This document shows, in pieces, positions 20,828 to 31,476 of a stretch of 44,549 nt of DNA. A model generated the notes under the pieces. The model did no database searches. It was not told where the DNA came from and saw nothing but the letters and a program-made list of their open reading frames with translations. This stretch comes from Thermomucor indicae-seudaticae (lineage: Eukaryota; Mucoromycota; Mucoromycetes; Mucorales; Lichtheimiaceae), in assembly GCA_000787465.1 (NCBI GenBank), contig JSYX01000276.1, positions 1 to 44,549 of the forward strand, read 5' to 3'. The stretch's first letter is position 1; each line of letters begins with the position of its first letter. A program made the position numbers and the translations under genes.

Positions 20828-21816
20828 CAGTGCCCGCGCGATAATCCGATGCTCGATAATCCGATATTTCGATAATCCGATCAACATTGGCCGTTACAAA
20901 AATGTACTTAGTAAATGATCGGCAAATTCGATAATCCGATATCCGATCAAAGTCTAGGGAAATATCGGTTTACCGAGCGCCAATAGAAGGACGCAAAGAG
21001 TTTTATCGTCGTATAAAAGCGGAAATGATTGTACTTGCTGTGCTATCGAAGCGGACCTCATCCCCACCTTCCTGATCATTTTGCGGAGAAGTCACAAGGT
21101 CGCAACTGTCATGGCGAGCCCATTCAAGCTCAGATTTGCTTTCGTCATCAAACAACGTTTGGAACGGTTTCGGCATGCTTTCCTTCCATAGAAAACAGAT
21201 CTCCAGAAACTTCGCTAGATAAAGAGTATATAAATAGGAACTTCTTTTACAATACAATAAAGTGATCGATTATAACATGAATCATCTTCTATTCTTGATC
21301 TCTTATCCTTTATTGTCTCATCTTCAGCCTAGTTCCGGCTCTTTCAGGAACTCACTCTTTTGAACCCAGCTTAAGATTTTACACAAATTCATTTCATCTT
21401 CCATGAGGCTTCTACTGGAGCCAAAACTCCGAAGGTCATCGTCTGCTTTGTGGTGCCATATACCACACATGTAAGTAAAAGGATAAGAGATGCAAATTCA
21501 AGAGAATGGCACGGCCTTGTAACATTATTGTATATGCATAAATCAAGTACTCAATATTTTTTACTATTCTGGCTAGAGTTCACCACTTGACTTGACTCGA
21601 CTCGACTCGACTCGTAGTGAACCCTAATTCTGGCATGTTCTGCGTTGTCTGAAGCGCCGTAGAGACTTCTGGTTACTGCCGTAATGGAGCTTTGCAAAAG
21701 CCACCCTGTTTAAGACAGATCCGCAAAACCGGCGTATGAATTCGATAATCCGATATTTCGATAATCCCATCAGAATCTGGCGTTACCGAGGGTATCGGAT
21801 TATCGCGCGGGCACTG
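20828..21816. mobile_element. 989-bp non-autonomous pogo/Tigger-like element
   Basis: The left end CAGTGCCCGCGCGATAATCC and its right-end inverted copy are perfect over at least 22 bp and flanked on both sides by TA (20826-20827 and 21817-21818), the expected target duplication. Subterminal copies of TTCGATAATCCGAT recur near both ends (20853-20885, about 20925-20945, about 21739-21770), some in direct order, as transposase-binding sites often are. The interior has no intact transposase. An 84-aa minus-strand ORF at 21003-21257 and a GACTC microsatellite at about 21588-21615 are present. It is therefore a deletion derivative or MITE needing a transposase from elsewhere. Confidence 0.82.
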
Positions 21817-24349
21817 TACTTTGCGCTATCCAAGAAGGGTATGGCATCCTGGGCATTTCCCTTTTCTAAGCTCGCAGCTGTCTAGTTACTTTCCATGTTT
21901 TCAGCTGTTAAAACAAGTATGTATGTTGTTAATAACTTTTCGGCCTTACAGATGGTACAGACATGCAAATATGCGCGCCGTGAACACATGGCTTGTCCTT
22001 CGTATGATCCGCCGACACAACTCTTCAGGACTTACAAGGCTTCTCGTTTGCGCTTTTTACATGGCCGGGTGGGGGGGGAGGGAGGGCGTTGACTTTAGTT
22101 TAGTCCTGGCGTTGGCTCTCGGCGACGTAACGGCGCGGCTCGAGCGCACCTTGTCATTTACGCAACCAAGATTCCTGCGGGGGAGAAGGAACCACCCATG
22201 GGTAATACGAAATGGCGCAAGGGCGGAAATGCAGGATCCGTTATCAAGGCCATTGCCGGCGAAAACATCTGCCCGTACGCATCTAAATCTAACTGGGACT
22301 ACAATACGTCAAAATCGTTATGGTCAAAGACTAAACGCGGTCCGCAATGAAACGATACGTCAAAACATCGGAAAACTCGCAAACGAATGGATCCGCTTCA
22401 TACGCAGTATCAAGGAAAAGGCCGTAAACGAGCTGAGAAAACTAGGCTGCCATAATGTTGTCTTAGCATATGAAGCCGGTCCGCAGGCAATATACTTGGT
22501 ACACATCTACCCAAGTCAGGCTGCCATCATATCAAGAGACGGAGGCCTATCTGTGTATCAAGGTGCCCTTGATGCTTGGTAAGGAAGTCGGATTGCCAGA
22601 AGTATTTGGTCTGACATTGACTATTGAGCACAGCCAATTCTATCGAAGGATGTCCGTGCAGGAACGAAGCTTTTTCGCTATAGATGGTTGACATGAACAA
22701 CTGGTAGGATCAGGCGACAAGGAATTCCTAGTCATCATTTGGGCAGTGAACCCTACCGAGAACAAAGCTGCTTTTCATTCTAAACTTTGTTTTACGCATT
22801 ACGCTAGACTAAACGCATATGAGAATTACACATGTTTACGCATACGACACCTTCATAGCCATTACTGTGCTCAAAGAAATTGCGGGCATCCCTTGTTGCG
22901 TCTGGATCTTCTGAAAATGAAGGAAATGGAAGAAGAGGCCTAAGAATTGTTGACAACTTAGCGTGGACGGATCAAGGAGTATCCTTATCTTGATCCCCGT
23001 CGATCTATACCAAAACTTCTTGAAATACCTAATTACTTTCGCCGATGCCCAAAGCAAGAGTCCCGGTAGATCGCTGGAATGAGCAAACGCGCCTCCAACC
23101 TACTTTTGTCGAAGATAGACATTCGTATCCTCGTCATCCCGTTTTACAAGGTTGATTTAAGATGAGTGCTATTAATCCTGTATACAATGCTCATTTCCGA
23201 CTTCAGCGCCAAATCGTTCGACATTAAGACGGAATGGCGGCTTCAAGGCATTGTATCCTTGAGCAAGCATTCGGCGATGGCTTACGATGTCCGCTTCACA
23301 ACGCCCGCTGTTTCTTAGCAGAACAACATCTCCCAAAGAAGGGTAGCATCGCACCACGTTTTCGTCCCGTAGCCTGCATGGCTTGCTCCGTTCTAGACAA
23401 CGAGAACGACGATAGCTTTGGACTCGATGATCAATCGTCCGATGACATGACCGCGATGCTCCGCGGGCATTGATTTGCGCTCTTGACCCAGTAAAATACC
23501 CGTCATGAGCAACGAACCGTTATCACAAGCGTTCCAAGAATGTCCAACCGAAGAAGTCGAAGAAGAATCTGTTCTAATTGGCATGGTCAAAACTGTCAAC
23601 TTCTGGACACCCTACTCTGACATGCCAGGCGTTGAAAAAGAGGATGTCACAATACTCAAGACAGCAGAGACGCCTTTTTCGCTCTCATAATTCTGCCGCA
23701 GTATGACGGAAGAGCCAACATCGAAAAATCGCCCTTTGTCCGTCCGAAATCTGTTCAAGCAAATATAACACCGGCGTGTTGTGCATACAGTTCACGAAGA
23801 ATGTATTATTTTGCTGTCGTTTAGGTTGTTACAGCTGGGACGAGAGAGGGACCGAAAGTAATGTGAGACTTTGGTTTTACTTTCGGAAGAAGAAGCCCAT
23901 TGCTCTTTACAACACTTAGGACCAGGAAATTGTCCTATCTGAAGATACCCAGCCTGCTTCTGTACTTTGTCAGCTTTACCATTCTGTAAAGAAAGGTGAC
24001 AGATCGCCGTTGCGCCTACATCAATACGTCCACCATTTATCTTTCAGGAATTTTGACCGCACCAGTCTTATGACGACACGACATTGATTCTTCTTTTTCT
24101 GGTTACGTGGATGCCACATGTAGATCTACGCTTTCATTTCCTGGTAGCCGCCTTAATATTGTCATAGCATCGAATCCTACCAGTGCGTGCCCCTTTGTCG
24201 CAGCACGGGGATTCTATAGACCTCATGGAGTTGATGTGTTTATCCCGAAGAACCTTCGTTGTTGGTTTCGGTCTGTTAAAGTGACTCAAACAGTTTCGTT
24301 TTTGTAACTTCCCGAGATACTTTTTTAGTGTCCACGTCAACTCGATAGA
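21817..24349. other. 2.5-kb region of degenerate ORFs
   Basis: No intact recognisable gene. A frame open from about 21821 to 22582 starts without ATG and includes basic stretches (for example around 22260-22480) and a more protein-like end (CHNVVLAYEAGPQAIYLVH). An overlapping frame from the ATG at 22198 gives 50 residues before a stop. Further short frames at 22746-23057 and 23234-23690 look like pieces of coding sequence interrupted by stops. This would fit a decayed mobile element or pseudogene, but I cannot assign a family. A poly-G run lies near 22069-22078. Confidence 0.35.
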
Positions 24350-25132
24350 ATGTCGTTCTATTCGACGCAACATCCTTTCTTCTCTTCCTTTACAAATTTT
24401 CAAGACAATGTGATCGACGGTGTTCATCAATTCGACACGTTTTGTTGTGTTTTTTACAAGCGCAACCGCGTTTGCAATTAACGGAATACAGTGCTTGTTA
24501 TACGAACAATACCAACGACGGGTGAGCGTATGTAGCTGAATAAAGCATAGTGTTAATTGACGATGACAGACTAGACCGGCATACATGATTGAGATTGACT
24601 GGTACTGACTGACAAGTCAAAGTTGGTTTGCAACTGTAAACTAATCCTATCACAGTATTTTATCTCGTCCGCCTCACTTATGATGTCCTTCCTGTCCGGG
24701 GCAGCTGTCTTCGTTCATGGATGCTATTGCGGCAGAGCACATGTTGTCCGCGGCGACAGAATATTTGGCATAGTCAACGTATATGTGCTTATACCGACCA
24801 TTCTAGTTATAACCTTCTTGGGTTGGACGGACGGTCATGTCCAGTTTTCTAATCTTGTCGAGCGATTTATACCCTATTGCAAACTGCTTGATGCAACACA
24901 GGATTCGCTGCTGTATTATCGGTAAGTCGTCCGTAGCCAGTATATGACTTTTTCCTTTCCGTTAACTGTCTCCGACAGTTACCTGCTGCTGGATGCGACG
25001 TTGATTTCTGCTGATATATCTTGCGTCGCGTGGATTGTGCTATTATGTCTTGCGCATTTCGCAAAGACGAGGCGACCAGAATCCTCGTCGGCAAAACTCA
25101 CCGGCGACACTGACTCAAGTTCGGACGCCTAA
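24350..25132 (+). pseudogene. Small multi-span membrane protein gene with an apparent one-base frameshift
   Basis: Exons 24656-24921 and 24979-25132 join in phase (TATCG|gtaagt...cag|TTAC) and encode three hydrophobic segments (around MMSFLSGAAVFVHG, IVNVYVLIPTILVITFLGW and ISCVAWIVLLCLAHFA), then a Ser/Asp-rich cytoplasmic-type tail ending SDA. A first exon from ATG 24350 reads about 34 codons and then shifts at a T6 run (24450-24455). One frame over, it continues with another hydrophobic segment (TSATAFAING) up to a GTGAGC donor at 24532, which splices in phase to 24656. The architecture is a four-span protein of about 175-180 residues. Either the base run is a sequencing error or this allele is broken. 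The family is not recognised; a 150-aa minus-strand ORF over the first exon is probably a shadow. Confidence 0.5.
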
Positions 25133-26498
25133 GCTCACTGATTTGACCAAGACGTATGGGAATTGATCGAATGTAAAGAGACGCGTATGTATTAACGGTT
25201 ATTAAAATAAAAGCTGATTATCATCTTATTTGAATAGGTTCAAGTGTTGGAAGGATTGCAGCAAAGCTTGAAACATATCCAGAAGGCAGTCGACGACAGC
25301 GGAAGCGCTCCGAGTGCTGGATACCTCTGCTTACCACCAGTAAACCGCAGTCTTCATCTATAAATTCTGGAATAAATTAGTATCTATTTACTATCTCATC
25401 ATTGAGTATTTCCTCTGAGAAAGTGTAGGTGGAACTGCAACCTCCTATTACCCTGACTGAAACAGAATCAGGCTTAATGTTCCGTCTTATTGCAACCTGG
25501 TTTTCCTGTTCGAACTTGTTGTATCTGTTATATAGCCAAAAGATGATCCAGATATGCCAGGTATAGCGCAAAACAGGCAAGCTGCATAAAAATTATGACT
25601 GATGTCATCAGACTCTATAAGATGGACCAGAAAACCTAATTTTTCATTCTCTTTGACTTTTTTTTTGTTGCTTTTTCTTCTTCTCTTGAAGACACTCTGC
25701 CTTTCATCGCTCCATGTGGACGTTGTATCGGCGTGTCCGAGGCGGCAAACCTGTGTGAACACCTTGACGCTGTCAAGATCACCTGTTGAGTGGGCGGCCC
25801 TCTTTATTACGGATGGGCGATTCGTCGTGCGCGGCGAGTGAATGCCACGTGATCGCACGGCGCTTGGTGTACAACAATAACGACTGTCCGCTGCGCCTGC
25901 CGCTATGCCAACAGCGCCGATATTGCGGCCAGTAGCTGTGGCGGCACCTTTTTCTTTGGTCTATATTACATGAGCGCACTGGCCGCGTGCCATGCGGGAA
26001 CACCGGTAATTACATTATGCTTTACTTTCCCACTCTGAAAGTTTCAAGCTCTTGAATTTGCTGAGTTGTATATCCATTTTAGTGCCAGTTCCACCTTCTT
26101 TTTTGGCCGGAGCGAAAATGCTCAGAAGACGCTGCTGCAGAAGATGTGCATTGTCTCTTGGCGTCGTATTGCTGTATGGCTCATGTGTAAGTTTACCCGT
26201 GATAGCAAACATTATAAATGAGTTCTTGCCAGACTGTCTGTGGTTTGGTTTGGAGTTAATGAAAAACTGATATTGACCGAACTTCCCCCCAAGATGGTGT
26301 TCTATGGATAAACAAGACGGATGTTCATTTATCTTTATGTGTAGATAACATGGCTCTATTGCAGCAAAGATAGCTGATGCGATAAGAATACGTCTTCTTT
26401 TTTGTTTGTCTAAAAGGATGAATGAAATGAAAGGAAAATGTTGGAGAGGGGGGGGTTTGGGAAATGAGAGGTTGGTTTGTGGGGAAGCACGGCGCGCA
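25133..26498. other. Unresolved region, possible fragment of a plus-strand gene
   Basis: No complete gene was found. A candidate terminal splice on the plus strand joins FFFGLYYMSALAACHAGTP (ending near 26007, donor GTAATT) to an exon beginning TGCCAGTTC near 26081, reading CQFHLLFWPERK to a TAA near 26188. Upstream exons could not be found because the frame closes near 25850. A 124-codon minus-strand ORF at 25487-25858 is rich in Lys and Ser and may be chance. A short G8 run lies near 26447. Confidence 0.25.
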
Positions 26499-27816
26499 TC
26501 AGAAAGGCAATACTTGTTGAGATGGCCAAGGCGTATTAAAATCCGTGGCTCCAAGGGGTAGACTCTGATGTCGCCAAGGCATCAATAGATTATTCTGTGA
26601 TGCAGCAAAGTCAGAGAAACGAATCGTCTGACTGAGGCCATCATCCGCACTGGCCATTCTGAGCAGTTCTTGTTTGAGATCCGCCAACAGCCCACGAATC
26701 GAGTGGCGCAAGATACAAGTGGCTTGCATACCCTCTGTGAAATCGCTGCATTGGATCCATTGTTCGGGGCTGTTTCTGTTTTCCATAAAGAACAAGGGCG
26801 GTTCGGTCAGATCCATCTGCAGTTCAGCCGACACATTATCTTCCATTGGACAAAGACGTATGGAAGCAACGGTGTCGAATGAGAACATCATCTTAAAGTG
26901 GTAGTCGCTGTCTCGGATATGCCAGGCAAATGCGCGGTCAGTGAGATGGTAGTAGCAGAGCAGGTCTTGCTGCGTGATCTTCATGCGATGCCAAGTGCCA
27001 ATGGTCAGCGCGCTAGCGTTGATGATACCAGAAGGTGCGGGGACAAGGTCAGGTGTCATGCTGTCAAAGAGCGAGGAGGGCTCATGGGCAAATGGAACAG
27101 GCTCGCTGTCTGTGTGTGTATGTATATGAGAATAACCGTCAATCTATATGCACAAAAGCTTTTCTTTCCTTACCTATACGTCGAAATCGTGGATCAGTCA
27201 ACGGATCCTGTATTTGCGAAGACGTTTCGGGTGTATCCTGGTGATGGTATAAATCGTTTGATTTTGCAGAATCGTCTAAGAGACTCGGATGAGGAGGACC
27301 TGCCAAAGAAGAGGAAGAAGTGGATGTCGCCCGGACAGTATCTGAAGGATAAACGAAAGGAACCAAAGGTGGAGGATGAATAATCGGTTGTTGTTGTTGC
27401 TGGTGAAGCAAGGAAGAAGTAGTGGTATTATCGATACTCCAGGCACGTTGTATGGGTAACTTTTGAGGCCGATAGTACCAATAAGGTTGAGCAGCAGCCT
27501 GAGCATATAATCGAGCTTTTGCTGCTTCTTGTTCTTCCCGTAAAAGTGCGCGCTTTTGTAACATCTTGACCTTGGCACGTCGATTCTGAAACCAAATTTG
27601 AATCGAACGTTCAGGCATTTGAAGCTGTTGAGCCAGTTGTTTTCGCATCTTGCTATCCGGGGTCGCACTAATGGCAAAGGTTTCCTCGAGAACCGACAGT
27701 TGAGAAGGTGTTACACGAGTACGCTTTTTCGGTTGAGTAGATGATGACGGTGGTGGAGGAGTATTGTTATTATTATTGCTGTTATTAGCGGATGCGAGTG
27801 ATGAGGGAATACTCAT
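26499..27816 (-). CDS. HOY1-type homeobox transcription factor
   Basis: Two exons on the minus strand, 27174-27816 and 26499-27109, with an intron of 64 nt whose acceptor is the first of two possible AGs (only this keeps frame). The protein is 417 aa, starting MSIPSSLA; the frame opens slightly earlier at a TTG. The homeodomain covers about residues 30-90 (KKRTRVTPSQLSVLEETF...WFQNRRAKVKM), with the diagnostic helix-3 WFQNRRAK. A Q/P-rich linker follows, and then a conserved C-terminal block (GTWHRMKI, DLLCYYHL, FAWHIRD, FKMMFSFDTVASI, about residues 240-345) like the PH-like domain found after the homeodomain in fungal HOY1/Phx1-type regulators. These act in the nucleus in morphogenesis and stress or stationary-phase control. 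It is divergent with RECQ1. Confidence 0.85.
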
Positions 27817-28522
27817 GATGGAACTACCACAGAACAAAAAAGACTTAAAGGAGCGTAAGGGAAATGTAGATTGGGAAGGGAAACAAAGTTTAAATGACTG
27901 GGCTAGCTAATACTATAGTCATAAAGAAAAAGAGGAAGAGTGGCGCCCTTTCAGCTTCGGCTCCATAACACAAATCCGCTCTTCCTCTCTCTCTCTTTAG
28001 GCCTTGTGTCACCTAGTCACCTCGTTCATTTCCCTTGCAAATGACAGCTCTTGGAACCAGAATCTTGGTTTTCTTGGCTTACAAAAGATGTGATTCATAT
28101 ATCTCTCTCCCTCATGCTGTTTCATGCCCCGCTTCATGGCCCCCCTACTTTCATTGTTCATATAGAGAACCCTGTATCAAGGCCGTAAGTTAGAGTCCTA
28201 CCAAGTCTGAATCGAACTGAATTGAATTCCAACTTCAGACGATAAAGCAAAGCTTAACCAGACCTTGTGACACCTTCTTTGGAGCGCGCACCTGCATCGT
28301 CCCACTTGTGGCATATCAAAGGCAATATCTAAGGGGAAATGAGCTATTGACAGGTTGCACATACAATAGAATCCACGGGAAGAGCCATTACGTCAGTCTG
28401 TTATTTCGATGGGATCAGAAAATCTCTATCTGGATAACATTGTTCCTGGATCTGGGCAATTACTGAGCCTGAAAGAGCTCACGTATCTTTTGTTACTATT
28501 GTTTGACAATTACATTCCTTTA
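27817..28522. promoter_or_regulatory. Shared upstream region of the homeobox gene (-) and RECQ1 (+)
   Basis: About 700 bp between divergent start codons. It contains a CT-rich block (27980-28000) and no ORF of note other than the optional 38-codon N-terminal extension of RECQ1 from the ATG at 28409. Confidence 0.5.
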
Positions 28523-31081
28523 ATGGAGAGCCGAATAAAGGCCATCGACGACGAGATCGCCGCCATTAATATACAGATTACCGCTCTCCAGGATAGAAGG
28601 AAAGAGCTGGAGCGTGAGAAAAATGAGCTTCGTGAAAGGTCGATGCGGAAACAATTTGCCCAAGACACGTTGCCCGATTACGCAACCGAAAACTTTCCAT
28701 GGTCAATCCAGATCAGACAACTCGCTGCAAAGCATTGGGGAATCCATGAATTTCGTTCCCTTCAACTACCGATTCTGAATGCAGCTTTGGAACGCAATCG
28801 TGACATCTTTGTTGTGCTTCCAACCGGTGGCGGAAAATCGCTCTGCTACCAGCTACCACCCCTTTTGGAAGACGGATTTACGCTGGTCATATCGCCTCTG
28901 GTTTCCTTGATTCAGGATCAAGTCTATCATTTGGAAGAGGCTGGTGTGCCAGCCGCACTGCTGACTGCAGCAAGCACGAAAGAAGAAGTGAACCAGGTTC
29001 AGAATGCGATGGCGCCCAAGAAGGGAGGGCAAGAGTCGTCGTCGTTCAAGCTTCTCTATGTTACGCCCGAGAAGATTGCCAAAAGCAAGCGGTTCATGTC
29101 AAAATTAAATCAAGCATATGATAGCGGTCGGCTTCGTCGGATTGTTATTGACGAAGCGCATTGTTGCTCGCAGCAAGGTCATGATTTCAGGTATTAAGAA
29201 CTCTTCGTCCCTATATACTTTATCATATGCCCTCTGATCGTTTACCCGAAACAGACCAGATTATAAGCAGCTCAATGTCCTCAGGGTAACGATTTCTGTT
29301 TAGCCAAAAGTGTGTGGCTAATTCCGTTTTTGACTCATGTGCCCGATATTGCGATAGACCGTATTTCCGAAAGTACCCATCATGGCTCTGACTGCAACTT
29401 GCCCTTGGAAAGTCATGAAAGACGTCATGAATATTTTAGGGATGAAGCACCCACAGACTTTCGATGGCACACTTGTATTCAGTGCGCCTTTATACCGTAT
29501 GCTATCTATGAAATACTGCATTTCGTAACAGTGTCGGCTGATGGAAAAAGGCAGGACCGAATTTGATCTACAAGGTCGTCCCCAAGCCCGACAGTTCGGA
29601 GGAATTGCTTCAGCATATGAGTCAGTGGATCTTAGATAATTACGCAGGAGAGTCTGGTATCGTCTATTGTCTCTCGAAAAAGGACGCCCATGCTGTTGCC
29701 GCAGGATTACAGACCGCCAGTAAAGGCCGAATCCGTTGCGGTGTGTATCATGCAGACTTGGAACATGTGAGTTAAGAACTAGCCACAATTTCTGCTGACA
29801 AAATCTCAAATCGGCTTATAGGAGGACAAAGAGGAAGTGCATACGCAGTGGCGAGAAAACCGGATTCAGGTGATCGTAGCCACTATAGCTTTCGGCATGG
29901 GGATTAATCACCTGCGTACCCGTTTCATCATCCACCATTCCATGTCAAAATCAATTGAAAACTATTACCAAGAAAGCGGGAGAGCTGGTGGGTGGTCAAT
30001 GCAGAATGCAAGTTATATTTGACGAAAACTGAATATTGTTTGACGCAAGGGCGAGACGGGAAGAAAGCAGAATGCATTTTGTACTACCGTGGCCAGGATG
30101 GTACAAAGAAAAAAGAAACTGCATGTGCTTTTGAAAAGTAGACTAATTCGGAGGTTTAGCCGCACGTCTATCTACAATGGTAGTCGGAGAGGTTAACGGG
30201 ATCTCCAACAGTAAGGCTTATGGTGTGATCGGCAAAGAGCGAAATGTGGTGACTTCACCTTGTTTTGTGTAGTGTATGGAATGGTCAAGTATGCACAAGA
30301 TTATGTGACATGTAGGAAGATTATATTCGAGAAGTACTTCACGTTTGACGCATCGATCGGGACGATATCTGGAACTGGTGACAAGCTTGTGAATGAGATT
30401 ACCCCTGATACGCCATGTGGAATATGCGATAACTGTACCCGCCATGAAAATGACCCTGCTTCGCAGCTGGTTTATGAGGACGTGACGCTGGAAGCAGCGA
30501 CACTTGCTCGGTTGTGTCGTGCCCTGAAAGAACGTGGCGAAAAAGCAACAATGGCCAAGTTGATCCAGCTGTGGCAGGGTCGTGGGCTCAAGGCGGCCAA
30601 AATAGAGACAGTAATTAAAAATGATCCTGATGTTGAAGTACCCGCCAACAAAAAATATTCGACCCAGGTATGGAAGTAGGAGATACAACAACGGCCCATG
30701 ATTCTCGCACGTAATAATTGTTCCATTTCCAGGACCTGGAGAGGATTATCAACCATCTCCTCATTGAGGGATTCCTGGCTGAGGACTATCATTTCACACC
30801 GTATAATAATATCTCGCAAGTATTTCGCATTTTTCTGGGCTGGAGCAGCCACTGACATGTGATGCATATTTAGGTACATTGTTGAAGGAGACCGTGCATA
30901 TCAGCTGCATAGAGTTCGCAAAGACGAAGTTAAAAATGGAACATGTCCTCTGAAAATCACGCTCGAGTTCCTGCGGAACGGTACGCTGTTGTCACAAAGG
31001 TCTACAAGTAGGAAACGTCCAAGGATTGCCGATTCCGACAAGGAAGCAGGTGATAGCGGGGTTGTCATCTTAGATGACTGA
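28523..31081 (+). CDS. RECQL: RECQ1-type DNA helicase
   Basis: Ten exons: 28523-29190, 29255-29285, 29358-29496, 29555-29766, 29822-29987, 30050-30100, 30160-30210, 30273-30667, 30733-30815 and 30874-31081. They give 667 aa (705 if the in-frame ATG at 28409 is used). An N-terminal coiled coil ([19 protein letters not shown]) as in human RECQ1 precedes FPWS, motif [34 protein letters not shown], motif [10 protein letters not shown] and motif [10 protein letters not shown]. After these come the helicase-C core ([19 protein letters not shown]) and the Zn module ([17 protein letters not shown]). The winged-helix region follows, including NNISYIVEG. RecQ helicases unwind and anneal DNA at stalled forks. 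Two odd points are Q in place of the usual W in the aromatic-rich loop ([11 protein letters not shown]) and HLRT after GMGIN. The last intron (30816-30873) is GC-AG. Confidence 0.9.
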
Positions 31082-31476
31082 TAGAGAAAAGTCAAAACAA
31101 TAGACAGCAAGAAGGATGTTTGCTCTTCGCACAGCATCTGTTCGCAAAGGTGTCACAACAGCAGTGTAGCTTAATTGCATCTAAGCAGGCAAGCCAAATT
31201 AGGGTCCTTTGTCATTCATCAGAAGAATAAACATACAGGACAAATCCTTCATCTGCTGATCTTCAAATGAGGGATGTCCATCCGAGTGCATATGCAGTCG
31301 ATATTGATCCCCTTTTATGGGACATGCCCGAGTGACGCAAAATGGAGAGAGTAAGGAAGAAGCCAAAGGCGTTCCTACTGACTTAATACGACGTCACCGA
31401 TATTCTCTCCCTCCTTCTCTCGTACCTCTCTTTCATTCTTTACATTCTTCTCACAATAGAGAAAAAAATATCCGAT
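31082..31476. other. Spacer between RECQ1 and the coiled-coil gene
   Basis: About 400 bp with no coding signal. The last 90 bp before the ATG at 31477 are rich in TCTCTCCCTCC-type pyrimidine blocks and probably belong to the next gene's promoter. Confidence 0.5.

Noticed and set aside
21821..22582. 253-codon plus-strand ORF as a transposase
   Set aside because: It has no ATG near its start, no DDE, HNH or reverse-transcriptase motif that I can see, and begins inside the flank of the inverted-repeat element; left as unresolved degenerate sequence.
24134..24586. 150-codon minus-strand ORF with an ATG start
   Set aside because: It lies opposite the likely first exon of the membrane protein gene, has unstructured Lys/Arg-rich composition and no family resemblance. 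The spliced plus-strand reading with transmembrane segments is more coherent.
26015..26554. 179-codon minus-strand ORF overlapping the end of the homeobox gene
   Set aside because: It begins at a TTG inside the 3' end of the homeobox coding region in another frame, has no recognisable features and is best seen as a chance frame.
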